DNA of 7,477 bases from Desulfovibrio sp. GTDB taxonomy: Bacteria; Desulfobacterota; Desulfovibrionia; Desulfovibrionales; Desulfovibrionaceae. The stretch covers positions 1 to 7,477 of the forward strand of contig NZ_JAHZAA010000057.1 in assembly GCF_019424165.1 (NCBI RefSeq), given 5' to 3'. Positions 1 to 6,640 of this stretch are shown here, piece after piece. Both the position numbers and the translations under genes were made by a program. The notes beneath the pieces are model-generated. The model saw only the letters and a list, made by a program, of their open reading frames with translations. It made no database searches and was not told where the DNA came from. The number at the start of each line of letters is the position of its first letter. Position 1 is the first letter of the stretch.

Positions 1-2342
1 TGCGCAACGGGCGCAAAAACCCCTTCCAGCCCCGTGCCATGCAGGCGCTGGACCTTGCCCTGCAAATCAAGGCCCGAGGCTACCATGTCTACCTTTCCGG
101 AGAGGCGGATCTGGGCCGCACCCGCATGCTTCTTGATTACCTGCGCCCGCAGGCCCGTAAGGCTCCCACTCCGCCGGACCTTGTCTATGTGCATAACTTT
201 CAGGACCCGGACCACCCCCTGCTTTTTTCCCTGCCTGCGGGCCTGGGAAAAAAATTCAGGCAACATATGGTGGAGATGGTGGATGCCGTCGTCAAGGAAC
301 TGCCCCGCAAGTTTGAGGCCAGCACATATCTGAAGCGCCGGGCCAAGCTCGTGGACAAGTTCCAGACAGCCCGCATGGGCCTGCTGCGCAAGATGAACTC
401 GGTCGCTGTGGACAAGGGCTTCAACCTGGACATGGATGAAAACGGCGGGCTTACGCTCTACCCCCTTGTCGAAGGTAAAAGGCTCAACGAAGAAGAGTTC
501 GACAACCTGGACAGCACCATCCGCCTCAAGCTGAAAAGCCGCGGCGACAATCTGGTGCAATCCATGGCCGGTCTTATGCGCCAGTTGAACAAGGCGGAAG
601 AAAGCTTTCAGGATGACGAACGCGGCCTTGAGCGCGAAGCCATGGGACACGTGCTCGATACCCTGTTTACGCCGTTTGAGCAGCGCCTGCTCAAAGCATG
701 CCCTGGCGACAGTCTGGCCGCCTACTTTACGGCCATGCGCGAAGACATGCTGAAAAACACCGAGGCTTTTCTGCACAGGGACGGCGTGCCGCCCTCCCTT
801 GCCGGTGATTCGCACGGCGGCCCCGGTGCGGATATGGTCCTTTACCGCTATGCCGTAAACGTTCTGGTGGACAACAGCAAACAGGAAGGCGCCCCCATTG
901 TGGTTGATGACCACCCCACGGCCGTGAACCTTCTGGGTTGCATTGAACGTGAATCAGAAATGGGCGCGCTTGTCACGGACTTCACCCTGATCCGCGCGGG
1001 AAGCCTGCACAAGGCCAACGGCGGCTTTCTGGTGCTGCACGTCGAAGACCTTTTGCAACACCCCACAGCCTGGGAAGGGCTTTTGCGTGCTCTGCGCTCT
1101 GATCAGGCCCGCATTGAAGATACCGGTGAAGCGCCGGACACCGCCATCCGGACCAAAGGGCTCAGCCCTGATCCGCTGCCCCTTGACCTCAAGGTTGTAC
1201 TCGTGGGCGGAGAAGAGCTGTATGAAGGACTGCTCGTCAATGACGACCGCTTCCCAAAGCTTTTTCGCATCAAGGCGCACATGGCGGATGAAACAGAGCG
1301 TAATGCCGCAAATATCCGCCATTATCTCGGTCATATCGCGCACATCATACGAGGTTGCGAACTCCCCCCCTTTGATCGTACGGCCCTGGCATGGCTCGTG
1401 GACCTGGGGTCACACCTTTGTGAAGATCAGCGCCGCCTTTCACTCAAATTCCCCCTGTTACGCGAATTGATGATAGAGGCCTCTGCTCTGGCGCGCTTAA
1501 AGGGGGCCGCGGCTGTCAGCGCACCCATCATGGAAGAAACCCATGCCGCGCGTATCTATCGGGCCAATCTTGTGGAAGAAGTATTCATGGAAGAATACGA
1601 CCGTGAGCTGATCAAGGTGCGCACGTCCGGCGCAGCCGTGGGCCAGGTCAACGGCCTTTCAGTAACCTGGCATGGAAACTTTGAGTTCGGCCTGCCTCAC
1701 TGCATTTCATGTACTGTGGGCGTAGGACACGAGGGCATTATCGACCTTGAACGTGAAGCGGAGCTTGGTGGCCCCATTCACACCAAGGCCATGATGATCA
1801 TAAAAAGCTACCTCACCGACCTTTTTGCCCGCAAAAAACCCCTTGTTCTCTCCGGTTCACTGTATTTTGAACAGAGCTATGCGGGAATTGAGGGCGATTC
1901 CGCTTCGGGCGCGGAACTGGTGGCCCTGCTCTCTGCGCTGGCCGATGTTCCGGTGCGGCTCGATCTGGCTTTTACGGGCGCCGTCAGCCATGCGGGGCAG
2001 ATCATGGCTGTGGGCGGAGTCACGCGCAAGGTGGAAGGCTTTTATAAAGTTTGCGCCAGGCACGGGCTTACCGGCACCCAAGGGGTTATCATTCCCTACG
2101 ATAACGCAGACCACCTCATGCTTTCACCCGATGTTCTCCGGGCAGTGGAAAATAAACAGTTCAGCATTTACGCAGTACGCCGTATTGAAGAGGCCCTGCT
2201 GTTGCTTACCGGCCTTGCCGCAGGCCGCAGATTGAAAAATGGCGGCTTTTCACGCGGCAGCCTGTATGATCTCGTAGACAAAAGGCTTGAACAACTGGGC
2301 GATTACGCACAAAACGCGTTCAGGAGAAGCAAACGTAGCTGA
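1..2342 (+). CDS. Lon-related (LonC/COG1067-like) protease with degenerate ATPase module, 5' partial
   Basis: Cytoplasmic Lon-family serine protease; the 5' end lies outside the window. The frame stays open from base 3 to the TGA at 2340-2342. The ATG at 39 is probably internal, because the residues before it (NPFQPRA) fit the family's region just ahead of the Walker A loop. Counting from that ATG (767 residues): a P-loop-like GEADLGRT at 21-28 with Arg27 where Walker A has Lys; a charged, likely coiled-coil arm at roughly 95-205; a Walker B-like strand GGFLVLHVED near 328-337 with His-Val where Asp-Glu is usual; and a C-terminal Lon protease domain at roughly 550-740. The catalytic Ser is Ser621 in GDSASG and the Lys is Lys664 in GGVTRKVEG, 43 residues apart as in E. 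coli Lon (S679/K722). Family knowledge: LonC-type enzymes have a decayed AAA+ module and can degrade unfolded protein without ATP. I infer something similar here. There is no clear terminator after the stop. Confidence 0.9.
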   Translation, partial: RNGRKNPFQPRAMQALDLALQIKARGYHVYLSGEADLGRTRMLLDYLRPQARKAPTPPDLVYVHNFQDPDHPLLFSLPAGLGKKFRQHMVEMVDAVVKELPRKFEASTYLKRRAKLVDKFQTARMGLLRKMNSVAVDKGFNLDMDENGGLTLYPLVEGKRLNEEEFDNLDSTIRLKLKSRGDNLVQSMAGLMRQLNKAEESFQDDERGLEREAMGHVLDTLFTPFEQRLLKACPGDSLAAYFTAMREDMLKNTEAFLHRDGVPPSLAGDSHGGPGADMVLYRYAVNVLVDNSKQEGAPIVVDDHPTAVNLLGCIERESEMGALVTDFTLIRAGSLHKANGGFLVLHVEDLLQHPTAWEGLLRALRSDQARIEDTGEAPDTAIRTKGLSPDPLPLDLKVVLVGGEELYEGLLVNDDRFPKLFRIKAHMADETERNAANIRHYLGHIAHIIRGCELPPFDRTALAWLVDLGSHLCEDQRRLSLKFPLLRELMIEASALARLKGAAAVSAPIMEETHAARIYRANLVEEVFMEEYDRELIKVRTSGAAVGQVNGLSVTWHGNFEFGLPHCISCTVGVGHEGIIDLEREAELGGPIHTKAMMIIKSYLTDLFARKKPLVLSGSLYFEQSYAGIEGDSASGAELVALLSALADVPVRLDLAFTGAVSHAGQIMAVGGVTRKVEGFYKVCARHGLTGTQGVIIPYDNADHLMLSPDVLRAVENKQFSIYAVRRIEEALLLLTGLAAGRRLKNGGFSRGSLYDLVDKRLEQLGDYAQNAFRRSKRS

Positions 2343-2380
2343 TTTTTCATACACATGCCGGACCACAAGGCACTGCAGTA

Positions 2381-2407
2381 TTGACTTTACATGTTTTTGC
2401 AGATAAT
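2381..2407 (+). promoter_or_regulatory. Candidate sigma-70 promoter of the tetR-type gene
   Basis: A TTGACT -35-like box (2381-2386) is followed after 15 nt by GATAAT (2402-2407), a 5/6 match to the -10 consensus. The spacing is shorter than the usual 17. A 17-nt reading gives the weaker TAATAC (2404-2409). It lies about 55 bp upstream of the TetR start codon in AT-rich DNA, unlike the coding sequence around it. This is a pattern match only. Confidence 0.4.
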
Positions 2408-2420
2408 ACAGTTAACTATA
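2407..2420. promoter_or_regulatory. 14-bp near-palindrome, candidate TetR autoregulatory operator
   Basis: TACAGTTAACTATA is self-complementary except for one mismatched pair (C2409 against A2418), with an 8-bp perfect core AGTTAACT. It begins at the end of the putative -10 box and covers the expected transcription start, where a repressor would block initiation. TetR-family dimers usually bind such dyads in front of their own gene. The assignment is inference from position and symmetry; no second copy was found near the symporter genes. Confidence 0.35.
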
Positions 2421-2463
2421 AGCAAGTAATCAAAGGACTATCCAACCTGTCGCGAAGATCGTA

Positions 2464-3039
2464 ATGAATAAAAGCAAAAAAGAAGCGTTGCTCCAGGCGG
2501 CCAAGGATCTGTTTGGTGAGTGTGGCTATGTAGAAACCACTTTCAAAAAGATTTCCGACAGGGCAGGGGTCGCTCTAGGCCTGCTGACCCACCATTACGG
2601 CAACAAGGAAAAGCTCTTTCTGGCATCCGGTCTGGACGTGCTGGAGCATTTCCTGAAAAAGCTGCGTCAGGCCACTGCCGATGCTGATTCGGGCTTTGAT
2701 GGCGTTATGCGTTTTTGCAAGGCATATCTTGATTTTTCCATTGACAAAGATTCCAACTGGTTGGTCCTTGTACGATGTTCGCCGTATAGCGACATGAAGA
2801 CCAAAACAGACCGTGACACCATGGATTCCATGTTTTCACAGGTGCATCAGGAACTGGAAAAAGTCATCTCGCGCGGCATTGAAGACGGCAGCCTGGTTAC
2901 GGTGGACAGCAAGTCAACAGCCCAGGTGATTATTTCACTTATGGTAGGCGCCAACCGCACCCGGGTTCTCACTCCGTATGCCGCGCCCACACTGTACAAA
3001 GATGTATTGGATTTTGTAGCCCGGTCCATAAAGGCCTGA
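2464..3039 (+). CDS. TetR/AcrR-family transcriptional regulator
   Basis: DNA-binding regulator of 191 residues, the usual length for the family. The N-terminal helix-turn-helix is clear at residues 4-50: KEALLQAAKDLFGECGY, then TFKKISDRAGVALGLLTHHYGNKEKLF, with the typical final Y-x-x-K-E-x-L-F signature. Residues 51-191 are the helical ligand-binding and dimerisation part, which varies too much to predict a ligand. The ATG at 2464 is the only reasonable start in frame; its ribosome binding site is weak (GAAGA, 5 nt upstream). The gene sits between a protease gene and a symporter operon on the same strand. Control of the downstream transporter is plausible from proximity but unproven. After its stop there is only a very weak 3-bp hairpin followed by T6, so read-through into the next leader is possible. 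Confidence 0.92.
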   Translation: MNKSKKEALLQAAKDLFGECGYVETTFKKISDRAGVALGLLTHHYGNKEKLFLASGLDVLEHFLKKLRQATADADSGFDGVMRFCKAYLDFSIDKDSNWLVLVRCSPYSDMKTKTDRDTMDSMFSQVHQELEKVISRGIEDGSLVTVDSKSTAQVIISLMVGANRTRVLTPYAAPTLYKDVLDFVARSIKA

Positions 3040-3074
3040 GGCATTTTTTGCGCAACCCCTACGGCCATGCGCTG

Positions 3075-3101
3075 TTGACAGCACCGTAAAGAACAGATAA
3101 G
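3075..3101 (+). promoter_or_regulatory. Candidate promoter of the symporter leader
   Basis: A perfect TTGACA (3075-3080) is followed after 15 nt by GATAAG (3096-3101), a 4/6 match to the -10 consensus. The layout matches the candidate promoter before the TetR gene: the same 15-nt spacer and a shared CAGATAA block. Transcription from here would start near 3108, only a base or two before the ATG of the short ORF at 3110. The alternative is that the leader is made by read-through from the TetR gene. Confidence 0.4.
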
Positions 3102-3109
3102 CAAAACAC

Positions 3110-3169
3110 ATGAAGCTAATAACCGCCATCCGCTATTTTCGATATTATTTTACCGGAGTCAGCAACTGA
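3110..3169 (+). CDS. Possible 19-codon leader peptide rich in Tyr/Phe codons
   Basis: ATG at 3110 opens a short frame ending at TGA 3167-3169. Its middle (residues 9-14) reads YFRYYF, so five of six consecutive codons are aromatic. This resembles amino-acid attenuator leader peptides such as PheL, where ribosome stalling at scarce-tRNA codons decides whether a downstream terminator forms. The stop codon lies inside a small hairpin (3155-3172), and a strong terminator follows 46 nt later, a spacing compatible with attenuation. Against it: no good Shine-Dalgarno precedes the ATG, the nearest candidate promoter would make it almost leaderless, and only four- to six-base pairings with the terminator arms were found. 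It may be chance. Confidence 0.35.
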   Translation: MKLITAIRYFRYYFTGVSN

Positions 3170-3201
3170 CCCCAGGATACGCGGATATTTGGCAAATTTG
3201 C
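3128..3201 (+). promoter_or_regulatory. Nested inverted repeats in the symporter leader
   Basis: Three pairings are visible. ATCCGC (3128-3133) is fully complementary to GCGGAT (3181-3186). Inside that, GTCAG (3158-3162) pairs with CTGAC (3166-3170) around a CAA loop, extended by GG/CC across a bulged A. Downstream, GCAAATTTGC (3192-3201) is a perfect 10-bp palindrome. GCGG (3181-3184) could instead pair with CCGC (3218-3221) in the left arm of the terminator, a short candidate antiterminator. I recognise no known riboswitch class. Confidence 0.4.
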
Positions 3202-3215
3202 TTACAAGGTACCAC

Positions 3216-3248
3216 AGCCGCCGACCATAGGGGTCGGCGGCTTTTTTT
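3216..3248 (+). terminator. Strong intrinsic terminator just upstream of the symporter operon
   Basis: An 11-bp perfect GC-rich stem (AGCCGCCGACC at 3216-3226 against 3232-3242) with a 5-nt loop runs into seven T (3242-3248). It lies 177 bp after the TetR stop but only 28 bp before the ATG of the next gene. With no promoter visible in those 28 bp, it looks more like a conditional terminator in a leader than a simple gene end. It could still also end TetR transcripts. Confidence 0.85.
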
Positions 3249-3276
3249 GTCTGCGCCTTTTATTGCCGGAGGGCCA

Positions 3277-3396
3277 ATGGATCTTGTTTCGACCCTACTG
3301 TTGACGGACGCCGCCGTGCGTATTGCCATGGCATTACTCACCGGTTCTTTTGTACTGGCGCTTGTTACCCTGGTACGCCAGGTTCAAAGGGGATAA
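3277..3396 (+). CDS. Small single-span membrane protein, probable symporter accessory subunit
   Basis: A 39-residue ORF, ATG 3277 to TAA 3394-3396, with a strong ribosome binding site (GGAGGG at 3268-3273). Residues 1-11 carry two Asp. Residues 14-33 are hydrophobic enough for one membrane helix, and the tail VRQVQRG is basic, predicting a cytoplasmic C-terminus by the positive-inside rule. The symporter ATG follows after 3 nt, and its Shine-Dalgarno (AAAGGGGA) overlaps the last codons of this ORF, so the two are probably translationally coupled. Family precedent: SSS symporters often have a small membrane protein just upstream, such as YhdT with PanF and YjcH with ActP. Homology to those is not claimed; a role in symporter stability or assembly is inferred from context. 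Confidence 0.75.
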   Translation: MDLVSTLLLTDAAVRIAMALLTGSFVLALVTLVRQVQRG

Positions 3397-3399
3397 GCC

Positions 3400-4845
3400 A
3401 TGTTTGGCGATGCTCTCATATGGCTTGGCTACATAGCCGTCTTCATCTGGCTGGCGCGAAAAGGGCGCGGGCACGATGCCATGGCAACAGGGCGCGTAGG
3501 TTTTGTCATTCAGGCGCTTGCCTACGTGGCGACATATATTTCCGCCGTGGCCCTGGTGGGCTTCGGCGGACTTTCGTATATGTACGGCATGCAGATGCTC
3601 CTGGTGGCCGCAGGCAACGTATGGCTCGGCACGTGGTTCGTGTACCGCTATCTGGCGTGGCCTACCAGGGTTTGCCAGCGCAACCTTCAGGCCCGCACGC
3701 CGACACAGCTTATCGCCAAAGGGCACAAAAGCCCCCTGCTGGGCAAGGCGCTTGCCCTGATTTTTGCCATATTCCTTGGCGTATATGCTTCTGCAGTCAT
3801 CAAGGGCGCAGCCCTTATGCTGGCCCAGATATTGCCAGTGCCTGTCTGGGCGCTGATCTGGATAGCAGCCGTGGTAGTGGGCGTGGTGGTCTTTATAGGT
3901 GGACTGCGCGGCGTTCTCTACACTGAAGCCATGCAGGGCATTGTCATGCTGGTGGGGATTGTGCTGCTTATAGGAGCCGTGCTCAGCAAGGTTGGCGGCC
4001 CCATTGAGGGTATGGCACAACTGGCGCAACTGCCGCCGACCCCTAGGGCAAATGCAGGATTCCTTGCCTTTTCTTCCGGTGAACAGGGCTGGTTCATCAT
4101 ATCGCTGGTTATGATTACCTCCGTGGCGGTATGGGCGCAGCCGCAGATGATGCAACGGCACTTTGCACTTAACTCGCCCCGCCAGATCAACCGCATCACC
4201 CCTCTGGCCATGCTGGTGCTTACCGTTCTTGTAGGCGGAACGTATTTTGTAGCCGCATTGTCACGCCTTATCCTGCCAGATGCTGCTTCGGCAGATGATG
4301 TGGTACCCCAGCTTGTCAAAATGCTTATGCCCGATGTGGGGCTTCAGATTTTCGTGCTGGCTATTGTTTCGGCTTCCCTGTCCACGGCAACCGCGCTTTT
4401 TCACATCGCCGTATCTGCCATTGCCGAAGACTTGCCCGGCCGCCCCGCCACACGATTTTCATGGTTCGTCGGCATTGTATTCTGCGTGCTGATCTCCGGT
4501 GGCAGCGCCCAGATCAAGGGACAGCTTATAGCCCTGCTGTGCACTACCAGCTGGAGCATCGTTGGCGCTACGGTTCTTACAAGCTATGTGGCCCTTGTTC
4601 GTTTCGGCAAACGCAGCCCCATCGCCGCATGGCTGAGCTGTGGCCTTGGCTTTACTTCATGCCTGCTGTGGTATCTGTTGGCCAATAAAGCCGTATCCCC
4701 CACGCCTGTGCTGGGAATGCAGGCAGCCCTCATCCCCCCTTTCTTTGTAGGCATAGCCTTTTCGCTTATGGGCTGGTTTCTTGGCTGGGCGCTGGACCGG
4801 GAAGGACGCAAGGCCTCCACGTTCTGGCCGGCACCCAATGCGTAA
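3400..4845 (+). CDS. Sodium:solute symporter (SSS family), PanF-like
   Basis: Inner-membrane secondary transporter of 481 residues, with about 13 predicted membrane helices, normal for the family. Family marks: TYISAVALVGFGGLSYMYG near residues 45-65; the loop-helix GGLRGVLYTEAMQGIVMLVG at about 167-186, close to the equivalent stretch of E. coli PanF as I remember it; and SASLSTATA with Ser328-Thr329 at the position of the Na2 sodium-site Ser/Thr of PutP. A sodium-coupled mechanism is therefore likely. The substrate cannot be read from sequence: pantothenate, an amino acid or another organic anion are all possible, although the aromatic-rich leader hints at an aromatic compound. The N-terminus is compact, beginning directly in the first helix. 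It is second in a two-gene unit with the 39-residue protein and is closed by a strong terminator 28 bp downstream. Confidence 0.9.
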   Translation: MFGDALIWLGYIAVFIWLARKGRGHDAMATGRVGFVIQALAYVATYISAVALVGFGGLSYMYGMQMLLVAAGNVWLGTWFVYRYLAWPTRVCQRNLQARTPTQLIAKGHKSPLLGKALALIFAIFLGVYASAVIKGAALMLAQILPVPVWALIWIAAVVVGVVVFIGGLRGVLYTEAMQGIVMLVGIVLLIGAVLSKVGGPIEGMAQLAQLPPTPRANAGFLAFSSGEQGWFIISLVMITSVAVWAQPQMMQRHFALNSPRQINRITPLAMLVLTVLVGGTYFVAALSRLILPDAASADDVVPQLVKMLMPDVGLQIFVLAIVSASLSTATALFHIAVSAIAEDLPGRPATRFSWFVGIVFCVLISGGSAQIKGQLIALLCTTSWSIVGATVLTSYVALVRFGKRSPIAAWLSCGLGFTSCLLWYLLANKAVSPTPVLGMQAALIPPFFVGIAFSLMGWFLGWALDREGRKASTFWPAPNA

Positions 4846-4870
4846 CCAGCGCACCGTTCAGTCAACGCTC

Positions 4871-4902
4871 AAAAAACAGGCCGGGGAAACCCGGCCTGTT
4901 TT
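4871..4902. terminator. Intrinsic terminator after the symporter, potentially bidirectional
   Basis: CAGGCCGGG (4877-4885) pairs perfectly with CCCGGCCTG (4890-4898) around a GAAA tetraloop. Flanking A (4871-4876) and T (4899-4902) tracts extend the stem to 13 bp. The T-tract serves the + strand and the A-tract would serve the - strand. It separates the symporter unit from the BrnQ gene, so the latter needs its own promoter within 4903-5071. That gap holds only weak promoter-like words, such as TTGCAT at 5021. Confidence 0.9.
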
Positions 4903-5071
4903 ATTGCAATGTACGTTATCTGCGCATCAAGGCTGGCGTGATCTCCCGACTTCTGCTATCTCTGGCGGGCCGCCACCGAAACTGTCTACGGCCAGTCCGG
5001 CTTCATTTATGCTATTTTTATTGCATGGCGGCGATATTTTTTAATAAAGCACGACCCTGCGAGCGTTTTTA

Positions 5072-6379
5072 ATGAAATCTTCCTTGGTACGCGATTCTTT
5101 TATTGTCGGTGCAGCGTTATTTTCCATGCTGTTTGGCGCTGGAAACGTCGTCTTTCCACCTTACATCGGCCTTACCGCAGGTCCGGAATGGTTTTTGGGA
5201 TTTATATGTTATTATATGGCAGATGTCGGTTTGGCCTTGCTTGCCATTTATGCCATGCTGACATCTTCATGCATTGACAATGAAGAAGGCATCATGCACA
5301 GGCTCGGGCATACAGCGGCCATGCTTATGATGTGCGCCATAATTCTCTGCATCGGCCCCCTGCTTGCCATTCCCCGCACGGGAGCCACGGCATTCGCCAT
5401 CTCCTTTGCGCCGCTTGGCTATTCTTCCAAAGGCGTCAGCGCGGCAAAGATACTCTATTCCGTTGTTTTCTTTGGCATATCCACCCTGCTGGCCTTCCGG
5501 GAGTCCAATATGGTGGATATTATTGCCCGCTATCTTTCGCCCATAAAAATCGGGGGCTTTCTGCTTATCGTGGCAGCGGCCTTTATTATGCCCATCGGGC
5601 CGATAAGCGACGTTGTTCGTGATGACAACGTGGCGTGGCACAGCATACTTTCAGGCTATCAGACGCTGGATGTTATGGCGGCTCTGGTTTTTGGCCTGAT
5701 TATTGTGAACGCCCTGAAGGCGAAAGGATACGAAAGCGGCAGGCAAAAGGTGCTGTCTGTGGGCATAGCAAGCCTCGTGGCTGGCGCTCTGCTCTTCGTC
5801 ATCTATTGCGGGCTTTGCTACCTTGGGGCATCTGAATCCTCCGACGACCCCGTTGAAACACAAAAAGGCGCTCTGGCCACCCACCTGGTGGGCAGGCTTT
5901 TCGGCAGCGCAAGCACCATCCTGCTGGCGATTATTGTAACAGTCGCCTGCATGGCTACCTCTGTGGCCCTCATCGGGACCACCGGGACTTTCATCTCACG
6001 CTTCAGCAAGGGGCGGCTCAGCTATAAAAGTATTGTGGTGGGAACCGGACTTTTCAGCATGGTTGTTTCCAACTTCGGCCTCGACAATATCATTGCTTTT
6101 GCCGCGCCCATTCTGACCTTTTTATATCCGGGAACACTTGTGGTCATTGTGCTTTCCCTTTTTGACCGCCACATAGACAATGACAACATATTCCGTTTTG
6201 CCACGGTGGGAGCGCTGCTTGCCAGCGGGTTGACCGTGCTGGAAGAATGGGGTTTGCCCCTGGATGTCACGCGGCATCTCCCCTTTGATTCTTCAGGACT
6301 GAGCTGGATAGTGCCGGCCTGCGTTTTTGGCATCATGGGCTACTTTATCCGCCACCCCCAAAAACCTTCCACCCATTAA
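5072..6379 (+). CDS. brnQ: Branched-chain amino acid carrier, LIV-II (BrnQ) family
   Basis: Cation-coupled importer of Leu, Ile and Val in the inner membrane; 435 residues, the normal size for BrnQ, with about 12 hydrophobic helices. Signature sequences: FGAGNVVFPPYIG at residues 21-33 and GPLLAIPRTGATAFAISFAP at 95-114, both hallmarks of the family. The tail is short and charged. The ATG at 5072 begins the first helix directly, as in homologues; the Shine-Dalgarno is weak (GCGAG about 7 nt upstream). It follows a strong terminator, so it is likely its own transcription unit, and it converges on the PBP1C gene. No plus-strand hairpin with a T-tract follows the stop. Family assignment is firm; exact amino-acid preference is not visible. 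Confidence 0.93.
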   Translation: MKSSLVRDSFIVGAALFSMLFGAGNVVFPPYIGLTAGPEWFLGFICYYMADVGLALLAIYAMLTSSCIDNEEGIMHRLGHTAAMLMMCAIILCIGPLLAIPRTGATAFAISFAPLGYSSKGVSAAKILYSVVFFGISTLLAFRESNMVDIIARYLSPIKIGGFLLIVAAAFIMPIGPISDVVRDDNVAWHSILSGYQTLDVMAALVFGLIIVNALKAKGYESGRQKVLSVGIASLVAGALLFVIYCGLCYLGASESSDDPVETQKGALATHLVGRLFGSASTILLAIIVTVACMATSVALIGTTGTFISRFSKGRLSYKSIVVGTGLFSMVVSNFGLDNIIAFAAPILTFLYPGTLVVIVLSLFDRHIDNDNIFRFATVGALLASGLTVLEEWGLPLDVTRHLPFDSSGLSWIVPACVFGIMGYFIRHPQKPSTH

Positions 6380-6489
6380 AAGATTTCACCGTGAGGCGTG
6401 GGCAGAGGTTGCCGGTCCGCGCCCGCAGATTCTCCCGAACATATCTGGCCGCACAGGTTTTCATTCCCTACAGGAGCGGCCCTGTGGAC

Positions 6490-6534
6490 AAAAAACTTCA
6501 GTACGGCGCAGGCAGGGCAAGCACTGCCTGACCG
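6490..6534 (-). terminator. Hairpin plus T6 on the minus strand, possible distal terminator
   Basis: CAGGCAG (6509-6515) pairs with CTGCCTG (6524-6530) over an 8-nt loop. It is extended by CGG (6504-6506) with CCG (6532-6534) across a small internal loop. Read on the minus strand, six T follow (complement of 6490-6495) after an 8-nt gap. That gap is longer than ideal, so termination strength is uncertain. Confidence 0.35.
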
Positions 6535-6539
6535 ACATC

Positions 6540-6596
6540 AAAAGACCCGCCCCAGACAGCCGTGCACAAAAGAGCACTGCTACTGGAGCGGGTCTT
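6540..6596 (-). terminator. Long imperfect stem-loop downstream of pbpC
   Basis: AAGACCCGC (6542-6550) pairs with GCGGGTCTT (6588-6596). Inside, CCAG/CTGG, AGC/GCT and GTGC/GCAC continue the stem, about 20 pairs in all with small internal loops and an 8-nt tip loop. On the minus strand the stem runs into four T, making it a candidate terminator for the PBP1C gene 75 bp upstream. It could equally be the body of a small RNA. Confidence 0.45.
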
Positions 6597-6621
6597 GGGC
6601 ATTCTGTGGAAAAAGCGTGTT

Positions 6622-6640
6622 AAAAAAGCTTCTGGAAGCT
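6622..6640 (-). terminator. Short terminator-like hairpin next to the pbpC stop
   Basis: On the minus strand, AGCTT and AAGCT form a 5-bp stem with a 4-nt loop and run directly into six T (complement of 6622-6627), about 30 bp after the PBP1C stop codon. The stem is short and AT-rich, so it is weak alone, but position and polarity are right. Confidence 0.45.

Noticed and set aside
39..41. ATG at 39 as the true start of the Lon-like protease
   Set aside because: The frame is open upstream to the window edge and the residues before it fit the family, so the gene most likely begins outside the window.
3031..3048. GCC-TGA-GGC followed by T6 as a terminator of the TetR gene
   Set aside because: The stem is only 3 bp and includes the stop codon; too weak to call.
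3205..3220. GGTACC-containing stretch resembling part of a T-box antiterminator
   Set aside because: The full T-box consensus (AGGGTGGNACCGCG) is not present and no specifier-loop architecture could be drawn; GGTACC alone is not enough.
3334..4161. 275-codon open frame on the minus strand opposite the symporter
   Set aside because: Its translation is rich in His, Gln and Cys with no recognisable domain, and it lies opposite a clear membrane transporter; a typical antisense artefact.
5009..5044. 11-codon ORF before brnQ as a leader peptide
   Set aside because: It has no run of Leu/Ile/Val codons, no Shine-Dalgarno and no terminator between it and brnQ.
6327..6623. 98-codon frame running through the end of brnQ into the gap
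   Set aside because: It begins inside brnQ in another frame, lacks a ribosome binding site and has no recognisable protein features; the region is better explained by inverted repeats.
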